Shown: piece by piece, positions 8,149-16,460 of the stretch
Layout of the letters: the number at the start of each line of letters is the position of its first letter
How positions within the stretch are numbered: position 1 is the stretch's first letter
Assembly (NCBI GenBank): GCA_024639485.1
Contig: JAHEII010000010.1
Location: 1-35,071, forward strand
DNA length: 35,071 nt
Direction of reading: 5' to 3'
Source: Alphaproteobacteria bacterium
GTDB taxonomy: Bacteria; Pseudomonadota; Alphaproteobacteria; Puniceispirillales; UBA1172
The notes under the pieces: model-generated
Database searches by the model: none
The model's input: only the letters and a program-made list of their open reading frames with translations
Told to the model about the DNA's origin: nothing
Program-made: the position numbers and the translations under genes

Positions 8149-9417
8149 ATGACTATGGCGGGATTTTATCGTGAAAATGATCAGTTATGCGTAGACGGGC
8201 TTCGGCTTGATGCTATTGCTGATCAATTCGGCACGCCGCTTTATGTGTATTCGGCGGCGGCTATAACCGCAAATTACCACGCGATGACGGCGGTATTTTC
8301 CGGCAAGAACAGGCGCATCCATTATGCCATGAAAGCCAATTCAAACCTTGCTGTTCTGCGGCTGATGCAGAATCTGGGCGCTGGTGTTGATATTGTATCC
8401 ATGGGTGAGTTTGCGCGCGCTATCGCCGCCGGCTTTGCCCCCGAACAGATGGTGTTTTCCGGCGTTGGCAAAACCCCGGATGAACTTCGCGCAGCGATAT
8501 CAGCAAAAATCGGACAGATTAACGCGGAATCCCAAGCCGAGATTGATACGATTATTGCTCTGGCCAAGGCCAGTGGCGAACAGCCAGCGGTGGCGCTACG
8601 CATTAATCCTGACATTCAGGCAGGCGGTCATGCCAAAATCTCAACCGGTAGTAGCGATACGAAATTCGGGATTCCCGGCCATCTAGCCAGAGATATCTAT
8701 ATCCATATGGCTGAAAGCGGTGTCATACGTCCAGCTGGATTAGCTGTTCATATTGGCTCACAGATTATGGATTGCACCGGATTTATTGCGGCATGGCAAT
8801 ATATGCGGCAATGTGCTGATGATCTGGTCAATGATGGATATTCTGTTCCATGCCTTGATCTGGGCGGTGGAATTGGCGTTGATTATATGACGGGCCAGAC
8901 CGCTGATCTGCTTGCTTTTGGTGATGCCGTCAATCAGGTGTTTGGCCAGTCTGATTATCATCTGGCGATTGAACCCGGGCGGTCAATGGTAGCCGAAGCC
9001 GGATGCCTTATCACTCAGGTAATCAATGTCAAAACCAATGAAGATAAACGGTTTGTTGTCGTTGATGGAGCAATGAATGATCTGATCCGTCCAACGTTAT
9101 ATGAGGCGCATCACCGAATTGAACCGCTTGCTGTGCATCCATCGCATGATCTGCCTGCTGATATTGTCGGGCCTGTTTGTGAAACCGGTGATTATCTGGG
9201 GCTTGGGCGTGATTTGCCTGCCCTTGCCGCCAATGATTTGCTTGCCGTGATGTCAGCAGGTGCATATGGCGCCGTCATGCGATCAAATTACAACACGCGG
9301 CCAATGGCGGCAGAGGTCATGGTAATTGATGGGACAGCGCATCGCATATCAAAACCGCAACAGGTAAGCGATTTGCTCGCAATGGATATTATTCCGGCTT
9401 CCCTTGATACGATTTAG
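8149..9417 (+). CDS. lysA: Diaminopimelate decarboxylase
   Basis: A 422-residue PLP enzyme that decarboxylates meso-diaminopimelate to lysine. It has the fold-type III barrel with HYAMKANSN (PLP lysine K62), VHIGSQI, the phosphate-binding GGGIGVDY, EPGRSMVAEAG, and the domain-interface GPVCETGDYLG with the catalytic cysteine. I start at 8149 (ATG, MTMAGFYREN); a second ATG at 8155 is equally possible. The extended frame upstream only overlaps the lipoprotein gene. Its last 29 bp overlap the 3' end of the convergent DUF3426 gene. Confidence 0.96.
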   Translation: MTMAGFYRENDQLCVDGLRLDAIADQFGTPLYVYSAAAITANYHAMTAVFSGKNRRIHYAMKANSNLAVLRLMQNLGAGVDIVSMGEFARAIAAGFAPEQMVFSGVGKTPDELRAAISAKIGQINAESQAEIDTIIALAKASGEQPAVALRINPDIQAGGHAKISTGSSDTKFGIPGHLARDIYIHMAESGVIRPAGLAVHIGSQIMDCTGFIAAWQYMRQCADDLVNDGYSVPCLDLGGGIGVDYMTGQTADLLAFGDAVNQVFGQSDYHLAIEPGRSMVAEAGCLITQVINVKTNEDKRFVVVDGAMNDLIRPTLYEAHHRIEPLAVHPSHDLPADIVGPVCETGDYLGLGRDLPALAANDLLAVMSAGAYGAVMRSNYNTRPMAAEVMVIDGTAHRISKPQQVSDLLAMDIIPASLDTI

Positions 9418-10015
9418 GCATACGGTTAACCGCGATAGCCACAATTTCTGTTTCAACATCGGCGCGTAATTCTTCATCCAGAGTTAATTGAACATTAAGC
9501 GGTAAGGCGCTTCCTGCCGAAATAATCGGCGCATCCGGCTCAACCTCTTTGACAGCCAGAATCGCACCAGCCATGTTCTGCACCGAAACAAATATGGGCG
9601 GTGCATGGGTTGGCCACATGCTTGTATTCACAACCTCGCCCCGAATACGAACGGTATCGCCCTGTCTTTCGCCCCGGATATTCCTTATCTCTACCACTGA
9701 CACATCTGGCATAACGGACAGATCAAATGCTGAATAAATGCCGATAACCGATGGGAACATAGCTGATACAATATTGCGCCATATCACAGCACCGCCAAGC
9801 ACCAATCCAGCCAATATTATCAATATAATCAGCCATTTGCGTTTACTATGCTTTAAACCAGATGCTGCTACAGACTTGCTCGCCAGCGCATCGGCACGGG
9901 TAACTGTCCAGATATGATCACAGATGGAACATCTGACCTGCCTGCCTTTATCGACGGAAATCTCATCATTTTCGACCGCAAATACCGTCTGACAAGATGG
10001 ACACTGAATATGCAT
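9389..10015 (-). CDS. Zinc-ribbon (MJ0042) and DUF3426 membrane protein
   Basis: A 208-residue protein in three parts: an N-terminal MJ0042-type zinc ribbon with CPSC (C5, C8) and CSIC (C29, C32), a single transmembrane helix (about 60-82), and a periplasmic DUF3426 domain (about 95-200) with an immunoglobulin-like pattern (VEIRNIRGER, IRGEVVNTS). The function is unknown; in alphaproteobacteria it lies near ftsEX and a DUF218 gene, as the DUF218 gene is here. GAGGG lies 9 nt before the ATG. The gene ends inside lysA on the opposite strand. Confidence 0.85.
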   Translation of the reverse strand: MHIQCPSCQTVFAVENDEISVDKGRQVRCSICDHIWTVTRADALASKSVAASGLKHSKRKWLIILIILAGLVLGGAVIWRNIVSAMFPSVIGIYSAFDLSVMPDVSVVEIRNIRGERQGDTVRIRGEVVNTSMWPTHAPPIFVSVQNMAGAILAVKEVEPDAPIISAGSALPLNVQLTLDEELRADVETEIVAIAVNRMPKSYQGKPE

Positions 10016-10049
10016 CTTGAAAATCCCTCACTATTATCCACCAAGTCGC

Positions 10050-10076
10050 TTGATAGTTATATCATAGCCCGATAAT
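10050..10076 (+). promoter_or_regulatory. Weak promoter candidate before the DUF218 gene
   Basis: TTGATA (10050-10055) and GATAAT (10071-10076) each match the sigma-70 boxes at 5 of 6 positions, but the spacer is only 15 bp. They lie in the 83-bp gap between divergent genes. Confidence 0.28.
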
Positions 10077-10098
10077 TTAATCAGAGAAAGAGCATGTT

Positions 10099-10719
10099 AT
10101 GATACTGGTTAAAAGAATTCTGATGATACTGGCTTTGCTTTGTGCTGTTTTCCTGACCGGATTGCAGCATTTTGTGCATGAAGTTCGTACGAGCTATCAT
10201 AAATGGCCTGATCTTTCTGCCGTGCAAGGCACATTAACCGGTATTGTCGTTGCCACTGGCGGCGGCCGGCGTGTATCCACCGGCATAGATTTATTGAATG
10301 ATAATATTGGCGCCCGTCTATTAATTTCTGGCACCGGTTCCGGAGTATCCAAATCTGATCTGATACTTCTGATGGCAGATGGCAAGATTGAAACCAGTCG
10401 GCTTCAGACATTAATGTCATGTTGTGTTGATCTGGGGCAAACCGCCATGAACACCCGCGGCAATGCCAAAGAAGCCGCGATATGGTTCAAACAGAATGAG
10501 TTCAGCCATATCATCGTAGTCACAGCCGATTATCACATGCCGCGTAGTCTGATCCATTTTGCACAAGCTTTGCCGGATGCTGATATTATCCCCTATGCTG
10601 TTCCCAGCTATGCTCTGATGCAGACAGATCAATCACGTTCTGCTTGGTGGGCTCACCCATCAACGGTTATTATGTTGTCCAGAGAATATGGAAAATATCT
10701 GATCAGCTGGATCGGGTGA
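10099..10719 (+). CDS. DUF218 (YdcF/ElyC/SanA-like) membrane protein
   Basis: A 206-residue protein with an N-terminal signal anchor (about 5-25) and a DUF218 domain facing the periplasm. Family landmarks are VVATGGGRRV (50-59), LLISGTG (74-80), DLGQTAMNTRGNAKEA (111-126) and VVTADYHMPRS (140-150). Relatives include SanA and ElyC, which influence envelope integrity and lipid-carrier or peptidoglycan metabolism; the chemistry is not established. AGAAAGAG precedes the ATG. It faces tyrA convergently with a 16-bp gap. Confidence 0.87.
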   Translation: MILVKRILMILALLCAVFLTGLQHFVHEVRTSYHKWPDLSAVQGTLTGIVVATGGGRRVSTGIDLLNDNIGARLLISGTGSGVSKSDLILLMADGKIETSRLQTLMSCCVDLGQTAMNTRGNAKEAAIWFKQNEFSHIIVVTADYHMPRSLIHFAQALPDADIIPYAVPSYALMQTDQSRSAWWAHPSTVIMLSREYGKYLISWIG

Positions 10720-10735
10720 TGTTAGCATATTCAGG

Positions 10736-11617
10736 TTAGCTATCTAACTGGCCAGCATCCTTGATGCGCTTGCGGATATCCCGTGTTCGGGTAAATAATT
10801 CTTCCAGCTTATCGGCTTCCTGCCATCTGATCGCGCGTTGAAGATAGGATAAATCTTCGTTAAACCGTTGCAGCATTTCCAGCACAGCATCCGAATTTTT
10901 CATAAAAACATCGCGCCACATAATCGGGTCTGATGAGGCAATGCGCGTAAAATCCCGAAACCCCGATGCCGAAAACCGGATCACATCATTCTGTAAATCC
11001 TGTTCCAGATCAAACGCTGTTCCAACAATCGTATAGGCAATGAGATGCGGCAAATGGGACGTAATGGCCAGCACTTTATCATGATAGGCGCTATCCATGC
11101 TTTCCACAATCGCGCCTGTTCCGCGCAGAAAACCAATTAATCTGTCGACATCCGCCGCCGGCGCATCATTAGGCGTGACAATCCAGTACCTATCTTTGAA
11201 CAGACTTTCAAATCCGGCTTCGGGGCCTGAATATTCTGTTCCGGCAATCGGGTGGGACGGAATGAAAACGGCATGCGGCGGAACATGCGGTGCCATATCA
11301 TTAATGACAGATACTTTCGTTGAACCGGTATCTGTTATGACTGCACCATCTTTGAGCGCTGATGCTATCTGGGCGGTGACGGCTGCCATAGCGCCAACCG
11401 GAACCGCCATAACAACCAGATCAGCATGTTCAACCGCGCGGCTGACATCATGTTCAATATGATCGCCCAGCCCTAATGTTCTGGCTTTCGCTAATACATC
11501 GGGGTTTTTATCTGTCAGGATAAGTCGTTCGGCCAGACTCGCGCTTTTGATGATGCGCGCCAGTGATGAGCCGATAAGCCCAAGCCCGATAATGGTGACA
11601 GTGGAATAATGGCTCAC
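10736..11617 (-). CDS. Prephenate/arogenate dehydrogenase
   Basis: A 293-residue NAD(P)-dependent enzyme that oxidatively decarboxylates prephenate (or arogenate) on the tyrosine branch. It has the Rossmann motif GLGLIGSS (11-18), TDTGSTK (95-101) and the substrate-site HPIAGTEYSG (122-131). It has no chorismate mutase or ACT fusion, so mutase activity must come from the separate gene upstream. Its ATG overlaps the hisC stop by 4 bp (ATGA). The preference for prephenate or arogenate cannot be read from sequence by eye; alphaproteobacterial TyrA/TyrC can use either. Confidence 0.92.
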   Translation of the reverse strand: MSHYSTVTIIGLGLIGSSLARIIKSASLAERLILTDKNPDVLAKARTLGLGDHIEHDVSRAVEHADLVVMAVPVGAMAAVTAQIASALKDGAVITDTGSTKVSVINDMAPHVPPHAVFIPSHPIAGTEYSGPEAGFESLFKDRYWIVTPNDAPAADVDRLIGFLRGTGAIVESMDSAYHDKVLAITSHLPHLIAYTIVGTAFDLEQDLQNDVIRFSASGFRDFTRIASSDPIMWRDVFMKNSDAVLEMLQRFNEDLSYLQRAIRWQEADKLEELFTRTRDIRKRIKDAGQLDS

Positions 11618-12717
11618 GGATGAATATCCTTCATATGTGCCATATCCTTAAACGCGGCGGCCAGCTGTTCCATCTCGGCATCTGTCCCAATCGACATACG
11701 CAGGCAATCCGGTAAGCCATAAGGCACCATTTTACGAAGCAGAATATTCCGTTCGGCCAGATAGGTATGGGCATGGCTTGCCGCATCCGGACTTGCAAAC
11801 CGGATCAGAAAGAAATTGGCCTGACTGGGCAGAGGGTTAAAACCGGCTTGCCGGATCGAATCCTGTATCAGCGGCATCCATTTGTTATTATGGGCAATGG
11901 ATTGCTGATAAAACGCTTTATCAGATATCGCCGCCGCGCCAGCAATTGCCGCCGCCGCATTGACACTAAACGCCCCACGGATAGTGGCCAGCGTAGCATA
12001 AATCGCATCCGGAAAATATCCCCATCCCAGCCGCAAAGCCCCTAGACCAAAGATTTTTGAAAACGTCCGCAGCATAACCACATTATCGTGCTTATCCACA
12101 TATTCCGCGCCATCGGTATAATCCACATCCGCCCCATCCAGATATTCGGCATAAGCCGAATCCAGAACAATCACGACATGGTCAGGCACTTGTGCAATCA
12201 GTTTTTCAATATCACCACGCGGGATCATCGTTCCTGTAGGATTGTTGGGATTGGCCAGAAAAATCAACTTGGTGCGCGGTGACAGACATTCCAGAATAGC
12301 ATCAACCGAAACCGTCAAATCGCTATCCGGAGCAATAACAGGAACACCGCCCGCAATAGTTACCGCTTGCCGGAAAACCAGAAAACCATATTGCGTAATG
12401 ATCGCTTCATCACCGTCATTACAATAGGCCGTGGCCAGCAAACCAATCAGCTCATCCGAGCCATTAGATGGTAAAATACGCGCCGGATTACAACCGGAAT
12501 AGGCCGCAATCGCCGCCACCAGATTCTGATCAATCTGTTCCGGATAACGATGCAACCGCTCACCCATCTGACGCAAAGCCGAAACCGCCATAGGTGATGG
12601 CCCCAACGCGCCTTCGTTCACAGAAAGCCGGATCGGGTCAGCCGATACCGCCCCTGATGTATCCGGGCGATAAATATCCATATGCGCAAGCGCCGTTTTG
12701 GGAGTCACGTTACTCAT
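11614..12717 (-). CDS. hisC: HisC-family aminotransferase
   Basis: A 367-residue fold-type I PLP aminotransferase of the histidinol-phosphate group. The PLP lysine is K221 in TFSKIFGLGALRLGW, with NPNNPTG (156-162), D186/Y189 in LDSAYAEY, and R229. HisC-like enzymes transfer amino groups to histidinol phosphate and often also to aromatic keto acids. Placement between chorismate mutase and TyrA suggests a main role in tyrosine/phenylalanine transamination, possibly shared with histidine synthesis. No clear ribosome-binding site precedes the ATG. It overlaps tyrA by 4 bp. Confidence 0.92.
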   Translation of the reverse strand: MSNVTPKTALAHMDIYRPDTSGAVSADPIRLSVNEGALGPSPMAVSALRQMGERLHRYPEQIDQNLVAAIAAYSGCNPARILPSNGSDELIGLLATAYCNDGDEAIITQYGFLVFRQAVTIAGGVPVIAPDSDLTVSVDAILECLSPRTKLIFLANPNNPTGTMIPRGDIEKLIAQVPDHVVIVLDSAYAEYLDGADVDYTDGAEYVDKHDNVVMLRTFSKIFGLGALRLGWGYFPDAIYATLATIRGAFSVNAAAAIAGAAAISDKAFYQQSIAHNNKWMPLIQDSIRQAGFNPLPSQANFFLIRFASPDAASHAHTYLAERNILLRKMVPYGLPDCLRMSIGTDAEMEQLAAAFKDMAHMKDIHP

Positions 12718-12737
12718 AAGCGAGTTATGCCAGAAAA

Positions 12738-13421
12738 TTAGGGGATTTGAAAGACCCCGACCACATGTGATGCGGTTTCATCACGGCCGGATATTTCTGC
12801 ATATGCGCCATCTTGCCAGATGACCGTGACATCCTGAGCTGACGGGTCAGCCGGATGACGGGCAAAAAGTGCGAGTGGCGCAAAATCAGCCACATTAAAA
12901 AATGGCGCAACCGCAACCAGCCATGCCCGATTTTCGCCTTCTAGAGCATCGGACCACCGCCAGCGCTGTTCGCGCCAATGTGGTAACAGTGCCACATCCG
13001 CGTTATCCGATTTCACCGCTTGCAAGGCAGCATCCGCCGACATAGCCACCATAGGCGTGATCCCGGCACCAAATCGCCATGCCAGTATCGGATGATTGAT
13101 CATATCCGGATCAGCCAGAATCAAGCGCAGTGGTTTTTGACGCGCCAGATTAGCGGCCATTATCTGCCGCCAGATGGCTTCTATAAATGTTGGTGACAGG
13201 CTAGTATCCGATGCCAGCGAACGAAGGATATCCGCCTCCCGTCCGGGGCGGAATAACGGCGCATCACCTTTGCTAGTTGCCACCCGATCAGCAATCGCCA
13301 GCCGGGCTTCTATCATGCGGAGCAAATCCTGATCCAGCTGATCAATTTCCTGCCGGATATCATTCAACTGGCCATCATTCAGCCGGGCATGGTTTGGATT
13401 GTTATCGGTGCTTTTGCTCAT
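12738..13421 (-). CDS. AroQ chorismate mutase with extra C-terminal domain
   Basis: About 227 residues. Residues 18-98 form an AroQ helical chorismate mutase: R23, R40, K51, R61-E62 and Q95 align with E. coli R11, R28, K39, R51-E52 and Q88. The remaining about 130 residues resemble neither the E. coli prephenate dehydratase nor an ACT domain on inspection; segments such as ADVALLPHW and WLVAVAPFFN suggest a degenerate binding-protein-like or PDT-derived domain. I start at 13421 (AGGA 6 nt upstream) rather than the adjacent ATG at 13427. It leads the operon with hisC and tyrA. Confidence 0.86.
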   Translation of the reverse strand: MSKSTDNNPNHARLNDGQLNDIRQEIDQLDQDLLRMIEARLAIADRVATSKGDAPLFRPGREADILRSLASDTSLSPTFIEAIWRQIMAANLARQKPLRLILADPDMINHPILAWRFGAGITPMVAMSADAALQAVKSDNADVALLPHWREQRWRWSDALEGENRAWLVAVAPFFNVADFAPLALFARHPADPSAQDVTVIWQDGAYAEISGRDETASHVVGVFQIP

Positions 13422-13556
13422 CGTCATCCTGTTAGGCGGTTTATCGTCAAACCCTGATCATATATGACTTCTGCTATCCGAATAGAGTATTTTTTCCATT
13501 TCGACAACATCAACTCACGGCAATATATTTCCTGTTTTAATAAAATATCGCTATTT

Positions 13557-14300
13557 TCATGTCTGTCTAGTCGTTGGCTTGGCCATAGTTGGAACCGCCC
13601 TTGGTTTAAGCCGCCATGATTTTCGCAAAATCGGGCGGGCAGAAAATACCTGTTTTTCGGCTGTGACCACCAGCACTCCGCCATAGGCATGGGGCAGACG
13701 TTCAACAACCGGTGCCAGACGTGTGTAAATAGCACTGGTGATTGGCGGCAAAATAAGCGCCGATGACAGACGGTGAATCGAAAATCCATGCCCTGCCAGC
13801 ACATCACGAAGCTGACGCTGGCTAAAAGGCTGGCCATGGCCAAACGGCGTGTGATCCTGACTGGCCCATAGCCCCCGACGATACGGCACAACCAGCGTGA
13901 ACTTACCGCCACCTTTGAGCAATCGCCATGTTTCATCCAGCAATTCATCTGGCCGGTTCGTGGCTTCCAGCCCATGCACCATTAACACATGATCAAGCGT
14001 TGCCGGCAATAATGGCAGGCTGGTTTCATCCACTTCGGCTAAACGTGATGGCTTTGCTTTTGGCCATGACCGCATATGATAGCCACTAAGCTGGAGCATG
14101 ATCTGATGCCCCGGTGAGCGCGAGATCAGGTTCATATATGGCCGCGCATAACCAACCCCTGCGGTGAGCCAGTCGTCTTTAATCGAACTTGGCTGAGGCG
14201 GCAAAGCCTTTTGCAATTGACGGGATAACAACCGCCGCACCACTTTGCCCATGGGCGAGCGATAAAAATCAAACAATGTATCCGGTTTGGCTTTGTCCAT
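13557..14300 (-). CDS. Class I SAM-dependent methyltransferase-like protein
   Basis: A 247-residue cytosolic protein. The middle segment (LDHVLMVHGLEA..ELLDETWRLLKGGGKFTLVVPYRRGLWA) is the methyltransferase_11 post-II/motif III pattern, with the characteristic L-K-G-G-G turn. The usual motif I (GxGxG) is not evident: the equivalent N-terminal part reads GYARPYMNLISRS, so cofactor binding may be altered. The C-terminus is basic and low in conserved features. It is divergent from gloB, a recurrent alphaproteobacterial pairing. The substrate is unknown. Length is normal for this subgroup. Confidence 0.72.
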   Translation of the reverse strand: MDKAKPDTLFDFYRSPMGKVVRRLLSRQLQKALPPQPSSIKDDWLTAGVGYARPYMNLISRSPGHQIMLQLSGYHMRSWPKAKPSRLAEVDETSLPLLPATLDHVLMVHGLEATNRPDELLDETWRLLKGGGKFTLVVPYRRGLWASQDHTPFGHGQPFSQRQLRDVLAGHGFSIHRLSSALILPPITSAIYTRLAPVVERLPHAYGGVLVVTAEKQVFSARPILRKSWRLKPRAVPTMAKPTTRQT

Positions 14301-14366
14301 TTTCTTTTCCGCCAGATAAGGCTAGGATAATCAGACAGACTATATCAGATATAACAGGATTTACAC

Positions 14367-15176
14367 ATGACTGATGCCAATTCCCATCCGGCGGAGCTGA
14401 TCCGGCTTCCAGCTCTTGATGACAACTATATCTGGCTGTTGCGTAATCCAGATACAAACGCCATTGCTGTGATTGATCCGGGCGAAGCCGCACCAGTGCA
14501 GAAATGGCTTGATGAAAATGATGCCCAGCTGACCGAAGTCGTCAATACTCATCATCATGGCGATCATATCAATGGCAATGCCGCGTTAATGGATCAATTT
14601 GGCATTGCTCTTACCGGCCCCGCAAGTGAAACCGCCCGCATCGCCAATATGTCACATATGGTGGCGGATGGTGATACTGTCACCATTGCCGGATATACCG
14701 CCCATGTGATGAAAACTCCCGGCCATACGACCGGCCATGTGGTATTTTATCTGCCTGACTGTTTTGGGGATCATGGTCTGTTGCTAGCCGGTGATACGCT
14801 GTTTTCCATGGGTTGCGGCCGCGTGTTTGAGGGAAGCATGCAGGATATGTGGACATCACTAGCCAGATTGCGTGATTTGCCAGACAATACGCTGGTCTGT
14901 TGCGGTCATGAATATACCGCCAGCAATGCCCGATATGTGGCGCATCTGAACTGGAATCCGCCAGCATTGGCATCACATTTAGCAGAAATTACCGCCGCGA
15001 CCAGCAAGGCTGTGCCAACCGTACCGTTCCAGCTAGGTCGGGAAAAGGAAACTAATCCGTTTCTGAATGCTGATGATCCGGCATTGGCGGATGCATTGGC
15101 GGCCAGCATAACCGGTGATCCCGCTGATCCGGTGGCGGTTTTTACCGCGCTCCGGCAAGGCAAGGATTCCTTTTAA
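14367..15176 (+). CDS. gloB: Hydroxyacylglutathione hydrolase (glyoxalase II)
   Basis: A 269-residue metallo-beta-lactamase-fold enzyme that hydrolyses S-lactoylglutathione to lactate and glutathione, completing methylglyoxal detoxification. The metal ligands are all present: THHHGDH (H62, H64, D66, H67), H120 in TPGHTTGH, D143 in AGDTLF and H181 in CGHEYT. The C-terminal part has the family NPFLN segment that contacts glutathione. AACAGGA lies 8 nt before the ATG. It is convergent with folB. Confidence 0.95.
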   Translation: MTDANSHPAELIRLPALDDNYIWLLRNPDTNAIAVIDPGEAAPVQKWLDENDAQLTEVVNTHHHGDHINGNAALMDQFGIALTGPASETARIANMSHMVADGDTVTIAGYTAHVMKTPGHTTGHVVFYLPDCFGDHGLLLAGDTLFSMGCGRVFEGSMQDMWTSLARLRDLPDNTLVCCGHEYTASNARYVAHLNWNPPALASHLAEITAATSKAVPTVPFQLGREKETNPFLNADDPALADALAASITGDPADPVAVFTALRQGKDSF

Positions 15177-15186
15177 ACAGACCCCG

Positions 15187-15597
15187 TTAAGCGGTATCAC
15201 CAGCGGAAATACGGTATGACACGGATTTGCAATCCGGATAAACATCCGGCTTTGACGTTGTCACCGTTACCCCGACCACATGACGCATGGTCATAATATG
15301 ATCAAGAATCCGGCGTGCCAGCGTTTCCTGCAAGTCATGATGGCGATCTGTTGCAATGGCAATCACGCCTTCTCTGATCAGGTCATAATCAAGAGTATCC
15401 GCAACATTATCTGATGATGGTTCTTCTGACGGATCAAGCGATACGTCCAGATCAACCAGCACCCGTTGTTTGGCTTTACGTTCAAAATCATGCAACCCAA
15501 TAGAACATTGTACCGCGATTTCCGACAAGATAACCGATCTGCGATTAATCCCGGATGCAGAATGTAATGCAGGGTTTTGTTGATTATGTGCTGTCAT
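15187..15597 (-). CDS. folB: Dihydroneopterin aldolase
   Basis: A 136-residue enzyme that cleaves 7,8-dihydroneopterin to 6-hydroxymethyl-dihydropterin and glycolaldehyde in folate synthesis. IGLHDFERKAKQR (33-45) holds the substrate-binding E39; Y71 in LDYDLI, E91 in QETLARRI and K116 in TTSKPDV correspond to the family's catalytic Tyr and Lys. An N-terminal extension of about 20 residues precedes the core. AAGGA lies 7 nt before the ATG, within a 10-bp tandem repeat. It forms an operon with the pteridine-reductase-like SDR upstream. Confidence 0.92.
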   Translation of the reverse strand: MTAHNQQNPALHSASGINRRSVILSEIAVQCSIGLHDFERKAKQRVLVDLDVSLDPSEEPSSDNVADTLDYDLIREGVIAIATDRHHDLQETLARRILDHIMTMRHVVGVTVTTSKPDVYPDCKSVSYRISAGDTA

Positions 15598-15635
15598 TTT
15601 ATATCCTTATTTATCACTACTTATCGCTACTTATC
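15596..15635. repeat. Four-unit 10-bp tandem repeat spanning the SDR-folB junction
   Basis: Read on the minus strand the units are GATAAGTAGC, GATAAGTAGT, GATAAATAAG and GATATAAAAT. The first holds the SDR stop codon, later ones hold further TAG/TAA triplets, and the third and fourth form the folB ribosome-binding site and start region. The first two units differ at one base; the last two have drifted. Confidence 0.75.
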
Positions 15636-16445
15636 CAGAAATGCTACGTCACGGTTAGGTGGCCGCAAATGCAACCCCCCATCAACGACAATGGTATGAC
15701 CTGTCATGGATGGCGTGTCCAGTATCATTTTTGCGATCCGGATAATATCATCACATGTAGCACCGGTTCCAAGCGGATTAAACGCATGGGCAATGCGATA
15801 TTCCTGTTCTGTCTGATCACCTGACCGCAAGGTAATACCCGGGGCAATTGCATTAACCCGAAGCCATGGGGCATAGGCCTGTGCAGCCATCTTGGTCAAC
15901 CCATCCAGTGCCATTTTTGATACGGTATAGGTATAGTAATCGGGATTAAGCCCCACCAGTTTAGCATCCGTAATATTAATAACTGTGGCGGTTTTCTGGC
16001 GGGCAAGCATAGCGGCGGCCAGATCACGCATGACTATAGCCGGTGCAATCGCATTCACCGCCATATGTTTATGAAAACCGGATGCTGAAAAATCACCACT
16101 ATCATCATAGGAAAACACAGACGCATTGTTAATAACACCGGCCAGATAGTCATCTTTTAGACAATCCGCGATCAGCTTTTCGCACGCCTCCGCATCCGCC
16201 AAATCAGCTTGATGTAAGGTGACTTTTCTATGCATACCCGAAATCATCTCGGCTAACGCGATAGCATCTTTTTCGGAATCGCGGTAATGCAGATGAATAT
16301 CCCATCCCCCAGCGGCTAAAGCAATGGCCAGTGCTTTACCAACACGTTTGGCCGCACCGGTGATCAGTACACTGCGTTGACCGGTCGGGCTTTGCCCCGA
16401 TGGATATTGCCCCGATGGATATTGGTTTACCTGTGTATTCGTCAA
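15627..16445 (-). CDS. Pteridine reductase-like SDR (FolM/PTR1 type)
   Basis: A 272-residue NADPH-dependent short-chain reductase. It has TGAAKRVG (29-36), NNAS (106-109) and YTVSK (Y173, K177). The position of the catalytic Ser is D160, 13 residues before the Tyr, which is the D-Y-K arrangement of pteridine reductase PTR1 and its relatives. With folB 29 bp downstream, a role in reducing dihydrofolate or dihydromonapterin-type pterins is plausible. The start is TTG at 16445, 15 nt after the stop of the HAD gene; no ATG is available. Residues about 8-23 are a triplicated five-residue repeat (YPSGQ, YPSGQ, SPTGQ). Confidence 0.82.
   Translation of the reverse strand: MTNTQVNQYPSGQYPSGQSPTGQRSVLITGAAKRVGKALAIALAAGGWDIHLHYRDSEKDAIALAEMISGMHRKVTLHQADLADAEACEKLIADCLKDDYLAGVINNASVFSYDDSGDFSASGFHKHMAVNAIAPAIVMRDLAAAMLARQKTATVINITDAKLVGLNPDYYTYTVSKMALDGLTKMAAQAYAPWLRVNAIAPGITLRSGDQTEQEYRIAHAFNPLGTGATCDDIIRIAKMILDTPSMTGHTIVVDGGLHLRPPNRDVAFLDK
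16377..16421. repeat. Three-unit 15-bp tandem repeat in the SDR N-terminus
   Basis: Units lie at 16377-16391 (diverged), 16392-16406 and 16407-16421; the last two are identical (TTGCCCCGATGGATA). On the coding minus strand they encode YPSGQ, YPSGQ and SPTGQ ahead of the Rossmann fold, so the duplication is in frame and should lengthen a flexible N-terminal tail. Confidence 0.9.
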
Positions 16446-16460
16446 AGCATCTGCTTTCTG

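Noticed and set aside
10735-10748. GTTAG-CTAT-CTAAC hairpin between the DUF218 gene and tyrA
   Set aside because: The stem is AT-rich, only 5 bp, and no T-run follows; too weak to call a terminator.
13424-13975. 183-codon minus-strand frame overlapping the methyltransferase gene
   Set aside because: It is a shadow frame; the 13557-14300 frame carries the methyltransferase-like motifs and the family length.
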